DNA of 64,000 nt from Shewanella denitrificans OS217. Its GTDB lineage: Bacteria; Pseudomonadota; Gammaproteobacteria; Enterobacterales; Shewanellaceae. Below the pieces are notes generated by a model that made no database searches, had not been told where the DNA came from, and saw only the letters and a program-made list of their open reading frames with translations. Positions 36,993 through 44,692 of the stretch are shown here, one piece after another. Within the stretch, counting starts at the first letter, position 1. Each line of letters begins with the position of its first letter. The stretch lies in contig NC_007954.1 of assembly GCF_000013765.1 (NCBI RefSeq), forward strand, positions 1,116,001 to 1,180,000, given 5' to 3'. Position numbers and translations under genes: made by a program.

Positions 36993-37006
36993 TTGAGAAA
37001 GATCAA
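36993..37006. promoter_or_regulatory. FNR/CRP-like half-palindromic site
   Basis: TTGAGAAAGATCAA matches FNR/EtrA consensus TTGAT-N4-ATCAA at nine of ten arm positions; extended arms TTTTGA/TCAAAA also resemble a CRP-type site. Its centre is about 50 bp upstream of the start predicted from the promoter at 37015-37042. Confidence 0.4.
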
Positions 37007-37014
37007 AAAAATGG

Positions 37015-37042
37015 TTGTAATAAACTTACGGTTTTGTATAAT
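37015..37042 (+). promoter_or_regulatory. Sigma70-type promoter of the small-peptide unit
   Basis: TTGTAA (37015-37020), 16-base spacer, perfect TATAAT (37037-37042). Transcription would begin near 37049. Confidence 0.65.
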
Positions 37043-37212
37043 TCATTTCGTTGGCAGGCAACCGGCCTTTCAACACTAGTTTATCCAGGATGGATATAGC
37101 CTCCAAGGAATCGAGTGACAAGTTGTCTCAATGGATTTGAGAAAAGTACGTTCCACGGAACTGAGCCAAGCTTTGACTAGGTTTACACAACTTTTAATTT
37201 GGAGATTTAACT

Positions 37213-37308
37213 ATGTACACAGGTAACACCAATATTTATTTGAAGAGCAGCTGGTTAAATACTGATGCTTTGCGTGGCGGTTTATTCGCCATGAAATTTA
37301 AGGTCTAA
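37213..37308 (+). CDS. 31-residue peptide, unknown
   Basis: ATG with GGAGAT six bases upstream and a TAA stop. The peptide has mixed polarity (starts MYTGNTNIYLKSSW, ends FAMKFKV), no run of one amino acid that would suggest a classic attenuation leader, and no obvious transmembrane helix or signal. I do not recognise it. The support is the well-placed ribosome-binding site, the promoter 170 bp upstream and the terminator 160 bp downstream. Confidence 0.5.
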   Translation: MYTGNTNIYLKSSWLNTDALRGGLFAMKFKV

Positions 37309-37469
37309 CCCCCCTTAAATTAGATTTACATCCATCAACCTTTTCTATCACCTTGTTTCAAGGTGTGTTTTAGACAAAATGTATTAATACAGGATTCTGT
37401 TTTAATACAGCTACCTTGGTAGTAATAGTGTTCTCTTCCCCATATTGGGAATGCTAAATGATCTGTCTC

Positions 37470-37506
37470 GCCCGCTCTTATGAGCGGGCTTTTTTTTGTT
37501 TTTTTT
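37470..37506 (+). terminator. Intrinsic terminator of the small-peptide unit
   Basis: GCCCGCTC-TTAT-GAGCGGGC followed by eight Ts. It ends transcription about 155 bp before the permease gene. Confidence 0.92.
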
Positions 37507-37660
37507 CATGAATACTGATTTCGGCCTCTCACAGGTCCCCCTTTCGTACATCACAACGATAAATCTTTATAATCCCAGCTGTTAAAAACATTGATCAGCC
37601 AATAACCTGAGACTTATCTCGTGGCTATGATCTTCATCTTGCCTTAAGGAAACGGGTTTC

Positions 37661-38950
37661 ATGCTTGAAAAACTATTTAAACTCAAACAACATCAGACTA
37701 GCCTGAAACAAGAAGCCATAGCCGGTTTAACCACATTTCTAACCATGGCTTATATTATTTTTGTGAACCCCATGATGCTGGCCGATGCCGGCATGGATCA
37801 TGGTGCAGTTTTCGTCGCGACCTGTTTAGCCGCCGCCATCGGCTGCTTTGTGATGGGTTTTCTGGCTAATTACCCCATAGCGCTTGCGCCAGGCATGGGC
37901 CTCAACGCTTTCTTCACTTATACCGTAGTTGGGGAGATGGGCTACAGCTGGGAGACAGCGTTAGGCGCTGTGTTCATGTCTGGGGTGTGTTTCTTGGTGT
38001 TATCCTTAGCCAAAATTCGTGAGTGGATAGTGAACAGCATTCCTATGTCGCTGCGCTTTGGCATCGCGGCGGGGATCGGACTTTTCCTCGCATTAATTGG
38101 CCTTAAAAGCGCCGGCATCGTTGTTGCAAGCCCTGCGACCTTAGTGACCATGGGAGACATCACTTCGTTTCCGGCATTAATGTCTTGCTTAGGCTTTTTC
38201 TTGATCATTGCCATGGTGCATCGCGGCCTTAAGGCTGCAGTGATTTTCAGCGTGATGGCAATTACCATCTTTGGGTTACTCTTTGGTGATGTGAGCTATC
38301 AAGGGCTTGTGGCTATGCCGCCTTCAATCATGCCAACCCTGATGAAAATGGACTTATCCAGCGTGCTTGAACTGAGCATGTTATCAGTTATTTTTGCTTT
38401 CTTATTTGTGGATTTATTCGATACTTCAGGGACCTTAGTGGCGGTCGCTCAGCGCGGGGGACTGCTCGATGAAAAAGGGCGCCTGCCTCGGGTCAAGCGC
38501 GCCTTAACCGCCGACAGTTTAGCCACCATAGCGGGGGCGGCATTAGGCACCTCAACCACCACAAGTTATATCGAAAGCACCGCTGGCGTTAGCGCCGGTG
38601 GCCGTACTGGATTAACCGCCGTGGTAGTGGGTCTGTTATTCTTAGCGGCTTTATTTATTTCACCATTAGCCGGTATGGTGCCCGTTTACGCCACTGCTGG
38701 GGTGTTGTTTTACGTGGCCATTTTGATGATGTCAGGGCTTGTGCATGTTGATTGGGATGATTTAACCGAAGCGGCCCCTGTGGTGGTGGTGTGTTTATTA
38801 ATGCCACTGACATTCTCAATCGCTAACGCCATAGGGTTTGGTTTTATCTCTTATGTTGCGATTAAATCCATGACTGGGAAATTCAGTGACCTTAATTGGG
38901 GGATTTTATTCGTCGCCGCCTTGTTCGTGGCCAAGTTTATTTATGGCTAA
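37661..38950 (+). CDS. NCS2/AzgA-type purine permease
   Basis: Inner-membrane nucleobase:H+ symporter of 429 residues with 12-14 hydrophobic segments, related to the adenine/guanine/hypoxanthine permeases (AzgA, GhxP, PurP). Landmarks: QEAIAGLTTFLTMAYIIFVNP at the N-terminus (residues 17-37), ALAPGMGLNAFF, the VDLFDTSGTLV motif and GTSTTTSYIESTAGVSAGGR. Substrate preference cannot be settled. No purine riboswitch is apparent in the 155 bp upstream. Confidence 0.92.
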   Translation: MLEKLFKLKQHQTSLKQEAIAGLTTFLTMAYIIFVNPMMLADAGMDHGAVFVATCLAAAIGCFVMGFLANYPIALAPGMGLNAFFTYTVVGEMGYSWETALGAVFMSGVCFLVLSLAKIREWIVNSIPMSLRFGIAAGIGLFLALIGLKSAGIVVASPATLVTMGDITSFPALMSCLGFFLIIAMVHRGLKAAVIFSVMAITIFGLLFGDVSYQGLVAMPPSIMPTLMKMDLSSVLELSMLSVIFAFLFVDLFDTSGTLVAVAQRGGLLDEKGRLPRVKRALTADSLATIAGAALGTSTTTSYIESTAGVSAGGRTGLTAVVVGLLFLAALFISPLAGMVPVYATAGVLFYVAILMMSGLVHVDWDDLTEAAPVVVVCLLMPLTFSIANAIGFGFISYVAIKSMTGKFSDLNWGILFVAALFVAKFIYG

Positions 38951-39011
38951 ATTTCAGTGATTAAATCAGTTTGGCCAATAGAGCTCGCTTGATTGATATT
39001 CCTGCAGCCTT

Positions 39012-39050
39012 ACCAGCGCTAACGAGTTTTAGCGCTGGTTGTTAAACTCG
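39012..39050 (+). terminator. Switch-like hairpin pair after the purine permease
   Basis: ACCAGCGCTAA (39012-39022) pairs with TTAGCGCTGGT (39029-39039), and the loop part CGAGTTT (39023-39029) can pair with AAACTCG (39044-39050). The two stems exclude each other. No T-run follows the first stem, so plain termination is uncertain. Confidence 0.5.
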
Positions 39051-39193
39051 CCGATGAGCTACATTGCAGTGAATGTTTAATTCGAATACTTCATCTTTAT
39101 GACTGAAACTCAGTCGTACAGGCACATAGTGGTATCTGCTTTACAACACGCTGCAAGTCCGTCCTTGGCTCTTGATTTAAACTAAAGGTCGAA

Positions 39194-39211
39194 CATCCCA
39201 TCCATGGGATG
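39194..39211 (-). repeat. CATCCCA-TGGA-TGGGATG hairpin
   Basis: Perfect 7-bp stem with loop TGGA when read on the minus strand; same loop class as the plus-strand hairpins at 39356, 39388, 39586 and 39774. Confidence 0.6.
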
Positions 39212-39343
39212 GACGGTCGTCTTGTAAATCACCATGATTCAACCTGTTAGATCTCAAAATCGAAAACCACACTTAATGAAAGTCACAAATTGTGAACTCA
39301 AAGTCTGCACCAATACCCTCGAAGTTGCCGAAATAGGACGATT

Positions 39344-39422
39344 AAAATACCGTGCAACCATCAGGGATGATGGTTAAGGCTCGTTGGGCACATGGATGTG
39401 CTGTCGAGCCGTTAGGTATTTT
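39344..39422 (+). ncRNA. Three-way-junction element with two GGA-loop hairpins
   Basis: An outer stem AAAATACC/GGTATTTT (39344-39351 and 39415-39422) encloses two hairpins: AACCATCA-GGGA-TGATGGTT (39356-39375) and a two-part stem GGCTCG/CGAGCC plus GCACA-TGGA-TGTGC (39378-39410). All arms are perfect. Such nested exact pairing in 79 bases is unlikely by chance and points to a functional RNA or a cruciform repeat. The loops GGGA and TGGA closed by CA/TG match the CsrA hairpin consensus. Confidence 0.55.
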
Positions 39423-39470
39423 CTTCGTCATATGAGGAATAACAACTTCGCGGGCGGCACGGAGGGAGAT

Positions 39471-39508
39471 CCAAGAGGGAGGATTTGCTGTTGAATCTTC
39501 CCTCTTGG
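39471..39508 (+). other. 15-bp near-perfect hairpin
   Basis: CCAAGAGGGAGGATT pairs with AATCTTCCCTCTTGG (one G-T pair) around an eight-base loop. No T-run follows. Confidence 0.6.
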
Positions 39509-39552
39509 CCAGTGCAGAGTGGAACCCTGCGACTTTGATCCAAACGGTGAAT

Positions 39553-39597
39553 AATCACCTTCGGTGATTGCGCTTATGAGCGAGAGGCACGGATGCC
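39553..39597 (+). other. Three consecutive short hairpins
   Basis: AATCACC-TTC-GGTGATT, then CGCT-TATG-AGCG, then GGCA-CGGA-TGCC, almost back to back. The last belongs to the NGGA-loop class and is followed by GAACTGGCTTTTT, a weak terminator candidate. Confidence 0.55.
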
Positions 39598-39773
39598 GAA
39601 CTGGCTTTTTAATATGGATGTTATTGTTTGAACATTCATTATCTAACTTTTGGCAAAAATGTGTCAGAACTTAATCAAGATGCATATACCAAAATATGCT
39701 CATTGTAGATCTAAATGGCGACACCTATGTTAATGGGAGGCTGAAGGGCTCGAGCTGATCTATTAAGTTAGGC

Positions 39774-39785
39774 AGCAGGGATGCT
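39774..39785 (+). repeat. AGCA-GGGA-TGCT hairpin
   Basis: Short perfect stem with GGGA loop, of the same class as those 200-400 bp upstream. Confidence 0.45.
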
Positions 39786-39980
39786 CTTCCCGAATTGTTG
39801 GTTTTATATGACGAGTACATGTCTATGACTACTTGTGAAACAAATAGACCAAGGCATGCCTGTACAGGTGGGTAATGATTTTATGTTGGAACAACCTGGT
39901 TGGTCACTGGTGTAATCTGTGAACAGAGTTTCCACTGGAGGCTCTGTGCTAGTTAAAACAAGTATTTATAAGAAGTGATT

Positions 39981-40589
39981 ATGATTACCAAGATCCAAGG
40001 TCCAAAAACCAGTGTGTTTCTCGTTACGCTTGTAACGCTGATTTGCTTAGCTATTCTTTTAATTGATGGGTTTAGTGAGCAATCTGTAAATTTAGTGCTG
40101 ATATTCACGGCCCGGGCAGCATTTGTTTTATTTGTTACCGCGTTCTCAGCTTCCTCTATTTATTACTTCTACAAATCAGATGCTTGTAAGTGGTTAATTC
40201 AAAACCGCAGGTACATAGGCATTACTTTTGGTCTGGTATGGGGTATGCATTTTTTGGCCATAGCTCTTAAAGTAGGGCTATACCCTAAAGCATTGGAAGG
40301 AGCATTCGATTTCAACAGCGTTTTGAGCGGTGGAAACCTGTTAGCAACGGTGCTGCTACTTACCATAACGTCATCTGATTATGTGATGGGTAGAGTAAGG
40401 CCTGTCTTATGGAAGGCGGTGCATGTATCAGGAAGTTTCTATATCTTTTATCGTTTTTGGCTTAACTACTACAGCTCTGCTGAGTACGAAAGTATCTATT
40501 TCCTTGCTATCGTTTTGCTTGCTCTCAGTGGGTCATTGAAGTTCGCCAAATATATTCATCAACAGTCTAACAACATGAAGGCAATTTAA
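39981..40589 (+). CDS. Ferric-reductase-like transmembrane protein
   Basis: Membrane protein of 202 residues with about six hydrophobic segments. WGMHFLAIALK and VLWKAVHVSGSFYIFYRF each place a His in a helix, as expected for heme-b ligands of the ferric reductase-like/MsrQ (YedZ) superfamily, so an electron-transfer role is inferred. ATG 39981 is preferred (AAGAAG five bases upstream) to the GTG at 39975. A 55-codon ORF overlaps its stop. A hairpin ACAGAG/CTCTGT (39923-39947) lies just upstream. The substrate and redox partner are unknown. Confidence 0.75.
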   Translation: MITKIQGPKTSVFLVTLVTLICLAILLIDGFSEQSVNLVLIFTARAAFVLFVTAFSASSIYYFYKSDACKWLIQNRRYIGITFGLVWGMHFLAIALKVGLYPKALEGAFDFNSVLSGGNLLATVLLLTITSSDYVMGRVRPVLWKAVHVSGSFYIFYRFWLNYYSSAEYESIYFLAIVLLALSGSLKFAKYIHQQSNNMKAI

Positions 40590-40756
40590 TGGGCCTTGGC
40601 AAGCCTGTAAATGAGGAGGGCATTATTCTGTGTCAGGTTAATGTCACAGAACAATATATTCGTCCAAATGGCCTTCGAAGCGAATTGATAGCTACGATAG
40701 CTCATGCTTTCATTGATGAATGCGTTGGGCTTAGCCGTTTAGCACCCATTATCTAA
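40589..40756 (+). CDS. 55-residue protein coupled to the ferric-reductase-like gene
   Basis: The ATG overlaps the preceding stop (TAATG), the same arrangement seen at nqrB, nqrD and truB, and runs for 55 codons to TAA. The protein begins MGLGKPVNEEGIILCQVN and ends GLSRLAPII; no signal or membrane helix is evident and one or two Cys are present. No family recognised. A weak upstream ribosome-binding site would be compensated by coupling. It could also be a chance frame. Confidence 0.4.
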   Translation: MGLGKPVNEEGIILCQVNVTEQYIRPNGLRSELIATIAHAFIDECVGLSRLAPII

Positions 40757-40823
40757 CGCATTTCCTCACTCTGCAGCGAGTAATCTTAGACACTAGTGAC
40801 AATCTCTACAGCCCCTTGTTGAG

Positions 40824-40856
40824 GTTTACTTGCTTGATACGGGATACAAGGTAAAC
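40824..40856 (+). other. Hairpin downstream of the 55-codon ORF
   Basis: GTTTACTTG pairs with CAAG-GTAAAC (one bulge) around a 14-base loop. No T-run; the remaining 179 bp before the next gene show nothing else. Confidence 0.35.
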
Positions 40857-40935
40857 TGGCGAAAACCTTTTTAGCGCTGTATTTTATGGCAGCTGCATCT
40901 TACACAGCATCTAATACACCGTATTTAATATAATA

Positions 40936-41625
40936 ATGACACCGACAATGACATCCACAGCAATTGATACTTTTATCGCGCCGCCCTGTTTAGCACAGAT
41001 TCAAATTCTATATGAAGATGAGGCGATATTAGCCATCGATAAACCTAGCGGCTTATTAAGTTTGTCGGGTAAAAATCCACTGAATTTAGATTCGGTGCAT
41101 TATCGGTTAGTGCAAGATTTTGCCGATGCACGTTTATTGCATCGCCTCGATTTTGGTACCTCTGGGATCATTTTGGTGGCGCGGAATAAACACATTAATG
41201 GCTTATTGACCCAGCAATTTCAAAATAGAAGCGTGACTAAAACTTATCAAGCGCTATTAATGGGCAAGCTCAGCACCGACAGCGGGGTGATCGATGCCCC
41301 CATTGCTAAAGATGCAGCGCTGTTTCCACGGCTTAAAATATGTGAACTTGAGGGTAAAAGTGCGATGACTGAGTACAAAGTGCTAAGTTATTGTGAGCAG
41401 ACTGACCTAAGCCGAGTGCAATTTACGCCGATAACTGGACGTACGCATCAGCTTAGGCTGCACAGTCAGCACCTAGGTCATCCTATTTTGGGCTGCGATC
41501 TCTATGGCGGCATAGTTGATGGAAGAGAGCCGGTTTCTAGGATGATGCTCCATGCGCAATCACTGGCGTTCACTCACCCGTTAACGGGGGGGGACATGCA
41601 AATTAACTGCCCTTGTCCATTTTAA
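40936..41625 (+). CDS. RluA-family pseudouridine synthase
   Basis: Protein of 229 residues. Motif HRLDFGTSGIILVA contains catalytic Asp72; YEDEAILAIDKPSGLL and GRTHQLRLHSQHLGHPILG are standard RluA-family blocks. There is no S4 domain, and size and layout resemble RluA (23S U746 and tRNA U32), but TruC-like or other specificity is possible. Two ATGs (40936, 40951) are plausible starts; neither has a strong ribosome-binding site. Confidence 0.88.
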   Translation: MTPTMTSTAIDTFIAPPCLAQIQILYEDEAILAIDKPSGLLSLSGKNPLNLDSVHYRLVQDFADARLLHRLDFGTSGIILVARNKHINGLLTQQFQNRSVTKTYQALLMGKLSTDSGVIDAPIAKDAALFPRLKICELEGKSAMTEYKVLSYCEQTDLSRVQFTPITGRTHQLRLHSQHLGHPILGCDLYGGIVDGREPVSRMMLHAQSLAFTHPLTGGDMQINCPCPF

Positions 41626-41737
41626 ATGTTATCTTAGCCAAGTTAATGATTTAAATACCGATTTAAGTAAAAGTTCAAATACTATTTAACATGCTAATCC
41701 AAATACTATTGTAAAAAATGAAAAATGGAGTTTATCA

Positions 41738-42259
41738 ATGAAAATCGTCGCATTTGCCGCCAGTAGCAGCAGTCAATCCATCAATAAACAGCTGGTCGGC
41801 TTTGCTGCAAGCTTAGTCTTAGATGCCGAGGTTGAGTTATTGGATCTGAATGATTTTGAGCTGCCGCTTTTTAGTCAAGACAAAGAACAACTGCTTGGGC
41901 AGCCGCAATTGGCCAAAGATTTCTTGCAAAAATTAGCCAGCGCCGATGCCATTCTAGTGTCGTTTGCCGAGCACAATGGTAGCTATAGCGCGGCCTATAA
42001 AAATCTGTTCGATTGGTGTTCGCGCATAGACGGCAAAGTGTTCCAGAATAAGCCTTGTGTGTTTCTGTCCACATCACCGGGTGCCCGTGGCGGTGCCAGT
42101 GTTCTCGCTCAAGCGGTCAATTCCGCCCCTTATTTTGGCGCCGAGCTTAAAGGCAGTCTCAGTGTGCCGAGCTTCTCTGCTGTATTCGATACTAAAGAAC
42201 AAGCACTCACTGAACCAAAGCTCTTTGCTGAATTAACTCAAATCATCAAACTGCTTTGA
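41738..42259 (+). CDS. NADPH-dependent FMN reductase family protein
   Basis: Flavodoxin-like oxidoreductase of 173 residues. AFAASSSSQSINKQL at the N-terminus is the FMN phosphate loop, and FAEHNGSYSAAYKNLFDW is the family signature (usually PEYNGS, here AEHNGS). STSPGARGGASVL follows. Similar proteins reduce FMN, quinones or azo dyes. AATGGAG precedes the start. Single gene with a terminator. Confidence 0.88.
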   Translation: MKIVAFAASSSSQSINKQLVGFAASLVLDAEVELLDLNDFELPLFSQDKEQLLGQPQLAKDFLQKLASADAILVSFAEHNGSYSAAYKNLFDWCSRIDGKVFQNKPCVFLSTSPGARGGASVLAQAVNSAPYFGAELKGSLSVPSFSAVFDTKEQALTEPKLFAELTQIIKLL

Positions 42260-42298
42260 GCTTTTTACCTAGTAAATTTAAACAGTAAAAGTAAAAAT

Positions 42299-42326
42299 AA
42301 AACGCCGCAATATGCGGCGTTTTTTA
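42299..42326. terminator. Bidirectional terminator
   Basis: AACGCCGCA-ATA-TGCGGCGTT with A-tracts before and T-tracts after. Can serve both the FMN reductase (plus) and the subtilase (minus) genes. Confidence 0.88.
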
Positions 42327-42393
42327 TGGCTAATATTTATTAAAAATTAACCTGCGCTAGTGTTTTTACACACAAACACACTCATTCGAGGCG

Positions 42394-44274
42394 TTAGTAA
42401 TTAGCCACTAAACTGGTACCAGAATAGGCGCTATAGCCCCTTAGCATCACATGGTAAGTGGTCTCAACGGTTGGCGTGAATGAGCAAGTCTCATTGTTAC
42501 CGTTTAAGTAAGGGCGGCAATCAAAGCTGCCTGTTGTTGGCTGAGTTCCTGCTTTAACATACAGATCTGCATCGCCAGAGCCACCGCTCATGGCAACCGT
42601 TAATGTCCGGTTAGCAGGCACTATCACCTTATAGAAAGTCTGTGATCCAGAAGCACCTGCTAATCCTGTTCTTGGAACACCATTGACTAGGCAATCGCTG
42701 GTGTTACAGGTTGAACCTCCGCCAACTGTGTAGTCCGCGGTGAGGTTAGCATTGGCGTAAGCTGAGTAACCTTGCACCATGACATACCATTTTCCTGCTG
42801 CCGGGTTAGTGAAATTACAGCTTTCATTGTTGCCGTTCTTGAACGGACGACACTGGTAACTTGTGAGTGTTGGCTTAGTGCCTTGACTGACATAAATATC
42901 CGCATCGCCGCTACCACCTGCTAAATTGACCGCTAGGCTGGTTGCATTGGCAGGAACTTCAATAAAGTAATGGGTTTCAGAGCCTTGAGCGCCGGATGTG
43001 CTAACGGCTTGCTCATCGAATAATTCCGTATCTCCTGGCGGTGGTGGGCAGTCTGAGCCACAGCCTCCAGCCAACGAATAGAGTAGCGCATTAGGTGAGC
43101 CAGTCTTAGCATCACTAACCTTACCACTGCTGGCGCGGCTTGATAGCATGCCTGTGACTTGAGTTGGTGTCATGCTTGGGGTTTCGTTGAGGTAAAGGGC
43201 GGCAACACCGGCCACATGAGGCGCAGCCATAGACGTGCCGCTAATGGTATTGGTGGCGCTATTTGAGGTGTACCAAGCTGATTTAATGCTAGAGCCTGGC
43301 GCATAAATATCAAGACAGGTACCGTAGTTTGAGAAGCTTGAACGTGCATCTGTGCTGGTGGTTGAACCAACGGTGACAGCATCAGCGGCGCGTGCGGGTG
43401 AATAGTTACAAGCATTGCTGTTATCGTTACCGGCTGCTACCACAAAGCTTATTCCCGCAGCGACAGCAGCGTTAACCGCATCATCAGTGGCTTGGGATGC
43501 ACCGCCACCTAAACTCATGTTGGCAACTGAAGGGCCTGAGGCGTTGTTTTTCACCCAGTTAATGCCGGCAATTACCCCGGAATTACTACCTGAACCACTA
43601 CAATTTAATACTCTCACACCGACGATATTGACATTCTTTGCCACACCGTAGGTAGAGCCGCCGATGGTGCCAGCGACATGAGTACCGTGACCGTTACAAT
43701 CCGTAGTATCGCTATCGTTATCGATAAAGTCATAACCACTGCTGGCTCTGCCACCAAACTCGTTATGACCATTGAGCACGCCGGTATCAACCACATAGGC
43801 TGTGACACCTGTGCCATCGTAATCATAATGGTAGCTATTGCTCAGTGGCAAATCGCGCTGATCGATCCTGTCTATACCCCAAGTTGGGCTCGCCTGATCG
43901 CCTGCAATGGATACTTGTGGCGTAATAGACATCATTTGATCTTGTTCTATGTACTTAATTTTTGGGTCATTGAGTAATTCATTGACTTGCTTTGCATTGG
44001 CTTTGATTAACACGCCGTTTAGCGCACTGCCAAAATTATTAATCACACTGATATTGTATTCGTTAGCTAGGCTGTTACCTTGCTGGGTCGCAAAGTCTGC
44101 CATGGCTGATGCATCTTGTGTATTCAACACACTGGGCGTGTCAAACACCACGATATAGGTGTCCTTGATAGCATTTGCACTATCAATACTGAGCAGCTCT
44201 GCTGCTTGGGTTTGCAATGACATAGTGCTTAAACTGGCGAGTACGGCTAAAGCGATTTTGTGTTTGTTTTGCAT
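42394..44274 (-). CDS. Secreted S8 subtilisin-like protease with two PPC domains
   Basis: Extracellular serine protease precursor of 626 residues. Order: signal peptide (1-25), I9 propeptide inhibitor (about 38-120), S8 catalytic domain with Asp163 (VVDTGV), His196 (NGHGTHVAG) and Ser348 (SGTSMAAPH), a Pro-rich linker (CPPPPGD), then two bacterial pre-peptidase C-terminal domains with repeated GGSGDADxYV and CRPxxNGNNExC motifs. Cys pairs suggest disulfides. ATG 44274 has GGAG six bases upstream; an upstream in-frame start would hide the signal peptide. Likely exported by type II secretion. Confidence 0.93.
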   Translation of the reverse strand: MQNKHKIALAVLASLSTMSLQTQAAELLSIDSANAIKDTYIVVFDTPSVLNTQDASAMADFATQQGNSLANEYNISVINNFGSALNGVLIKANAKQVNELLNDPKIKYIEQDQMMSITPQVSIAGDQASPTWGIDRIDQRDLPLSNSYHYDYDGTGVTAYVVDTGVLNGHNEFGGRASSGYDFIDNDSDTTDCNGHGTHVAGTIGGSTYGVAKNVNIVGVRVLNCSGSGSNSGVIAGINWVKNNASGPSVANMSLGGGASQATDDAVNAAVAAGISFVVAAGNDNSNACNYSPARAADAVTVGSTTSTDARSSFSNYGTCLDIYAPGSSIKSAWYTSNSATNTISGTSMAAPHVAGVAALYLNETPSMTPTQVTGMLSSRASSGKVSDAKTGSPNALLYSLAGGCGSDCPPPPGDTELFDEQAVSTSGAQGSETHYFIEVPANATSLAVNLAGGSGDADIYVSQGTKPTLTSYQCRPFKNGNNESCNFTNPAAGKWYVMVQGYSAYANANLTADYTVGGGSTCNTSDCLVNGVPRTGLAGASGSQTFYKVIVPANRTLTVAMSGGSGDADLYVKAGTQPTTGSFDCRPYLNGNNETCSFTPTVETTYHVMLRGYSAYSGTSLVANY

Positions 44275-44692
44275 GTTAATCTCCATTTTGGTTAAGCCTC
44301 CATTGACTACGAGACCCATTAAAAGTAGGAGATAAAATGACATTTTAAAGAATCTCGCCTTATTGTTAGAACACCGCGGCTACATTTGTGTAACAATAAA
44401 TTTACAATTGGCGGGGTTTTTTAGAAAGTCCTCCCTTTAGGGGTATTAATAAGGATTAGTACAAAAGAGGGGGTTTGTTAATTTAATGTAAATTTAATTG
44501 GGGCGTGTTAATTTACTATTTATCAATTATCTTAAACACTAAAGTCTGCTGTTACACAAGCCATGATCCAATGCTGACTTGGACCCAGTAGCAGTATATG
44601 TCGGCTTAAAGTATTAAAATCCCCCAAACAAGGATATAAATCCAACAAAGACTTAGGCATAATCATTTTTTTGTTGATTGAGCAGGCTTGCA
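44275..44692. other. Divergent promoter region, 418 bp
   Basis: AT-rich spacer between the subtilase and the DUF599 gene. Runs such as GGCGGGGTTTTTT and several TTAATTT tracts are visible. No gene, RNA or clear operator recognised. Confidence 0.5.

Larger units (their letters stand above)
37049..37506 (+). ncRNA. Predicted short transcript with structured leader and a 31-codon ORF
   Basis: A unit bounded by a good promoter and a strong terminator, about 450 nt, not belonging to either neighbour gene. The 160-base leader is full of small hairpins: GTTG/CAAC at the 5' end, TATCCA-GGA-TGGATA (37082-37096), CTCAA-TGGAT-TTGAG (37127-37141), GTTCC-AC-GGAAC (37150-37161). At least six GGA triplets occur, several in loops and one in the ribosome-binding site, an arrangement typical of CsrA targets. 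It may act as an mRNA, a regulatory RNA or both. Transcription itself is predicted, not shown. Confidence 0.5.
38951..39980. other. 1-kb gene-free region dense in hairpins
   Basis: No ORF over 60 codons and no recognisable protein remnants. It contains many perfect inverted repeats (39012-39050, 39101-39115, 39194-39211, 39283-39295, 39344-39422, 39471-39508, 39553-39597, 39774-39785, 39923-39947). Several have the form CA-NGGA-TG, a four-base GGA loop closed by CA/TG. It may hold one or more structured RNAs of the CsrB/RsmY class, or a cluster of palindromic intergenic repeats. No intrinsic terminator with a good T-run closes it except a weak one near 39594-39607. Confidence 0.6.

Noticed and set aside
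37013..37030. GacA/UvrY box TGTAAG-N6-CTTACA at the small-peptide promoter
   Set aside because: TGTAAT and CTTACG are present but separated by three bases, not six.
37213..37308. Classic attenuation leader peptide for the permease
   Set aside because: No run of a regulatory amino acid, and the terminator is 160 bp after the peptide and well before the permease.
37500..37660. Purine riboswitch upstream of the NCS2 permease
   Set aside because: No conserved purine-aptamer core or three-way junction could be found in this 155-bp stretch.
43415..43977. Plus-strand ORFs inside the subtilase gene
   Set aside because: Shadow frames opposite a fully supported protease domain; no ribosome-binding sites.
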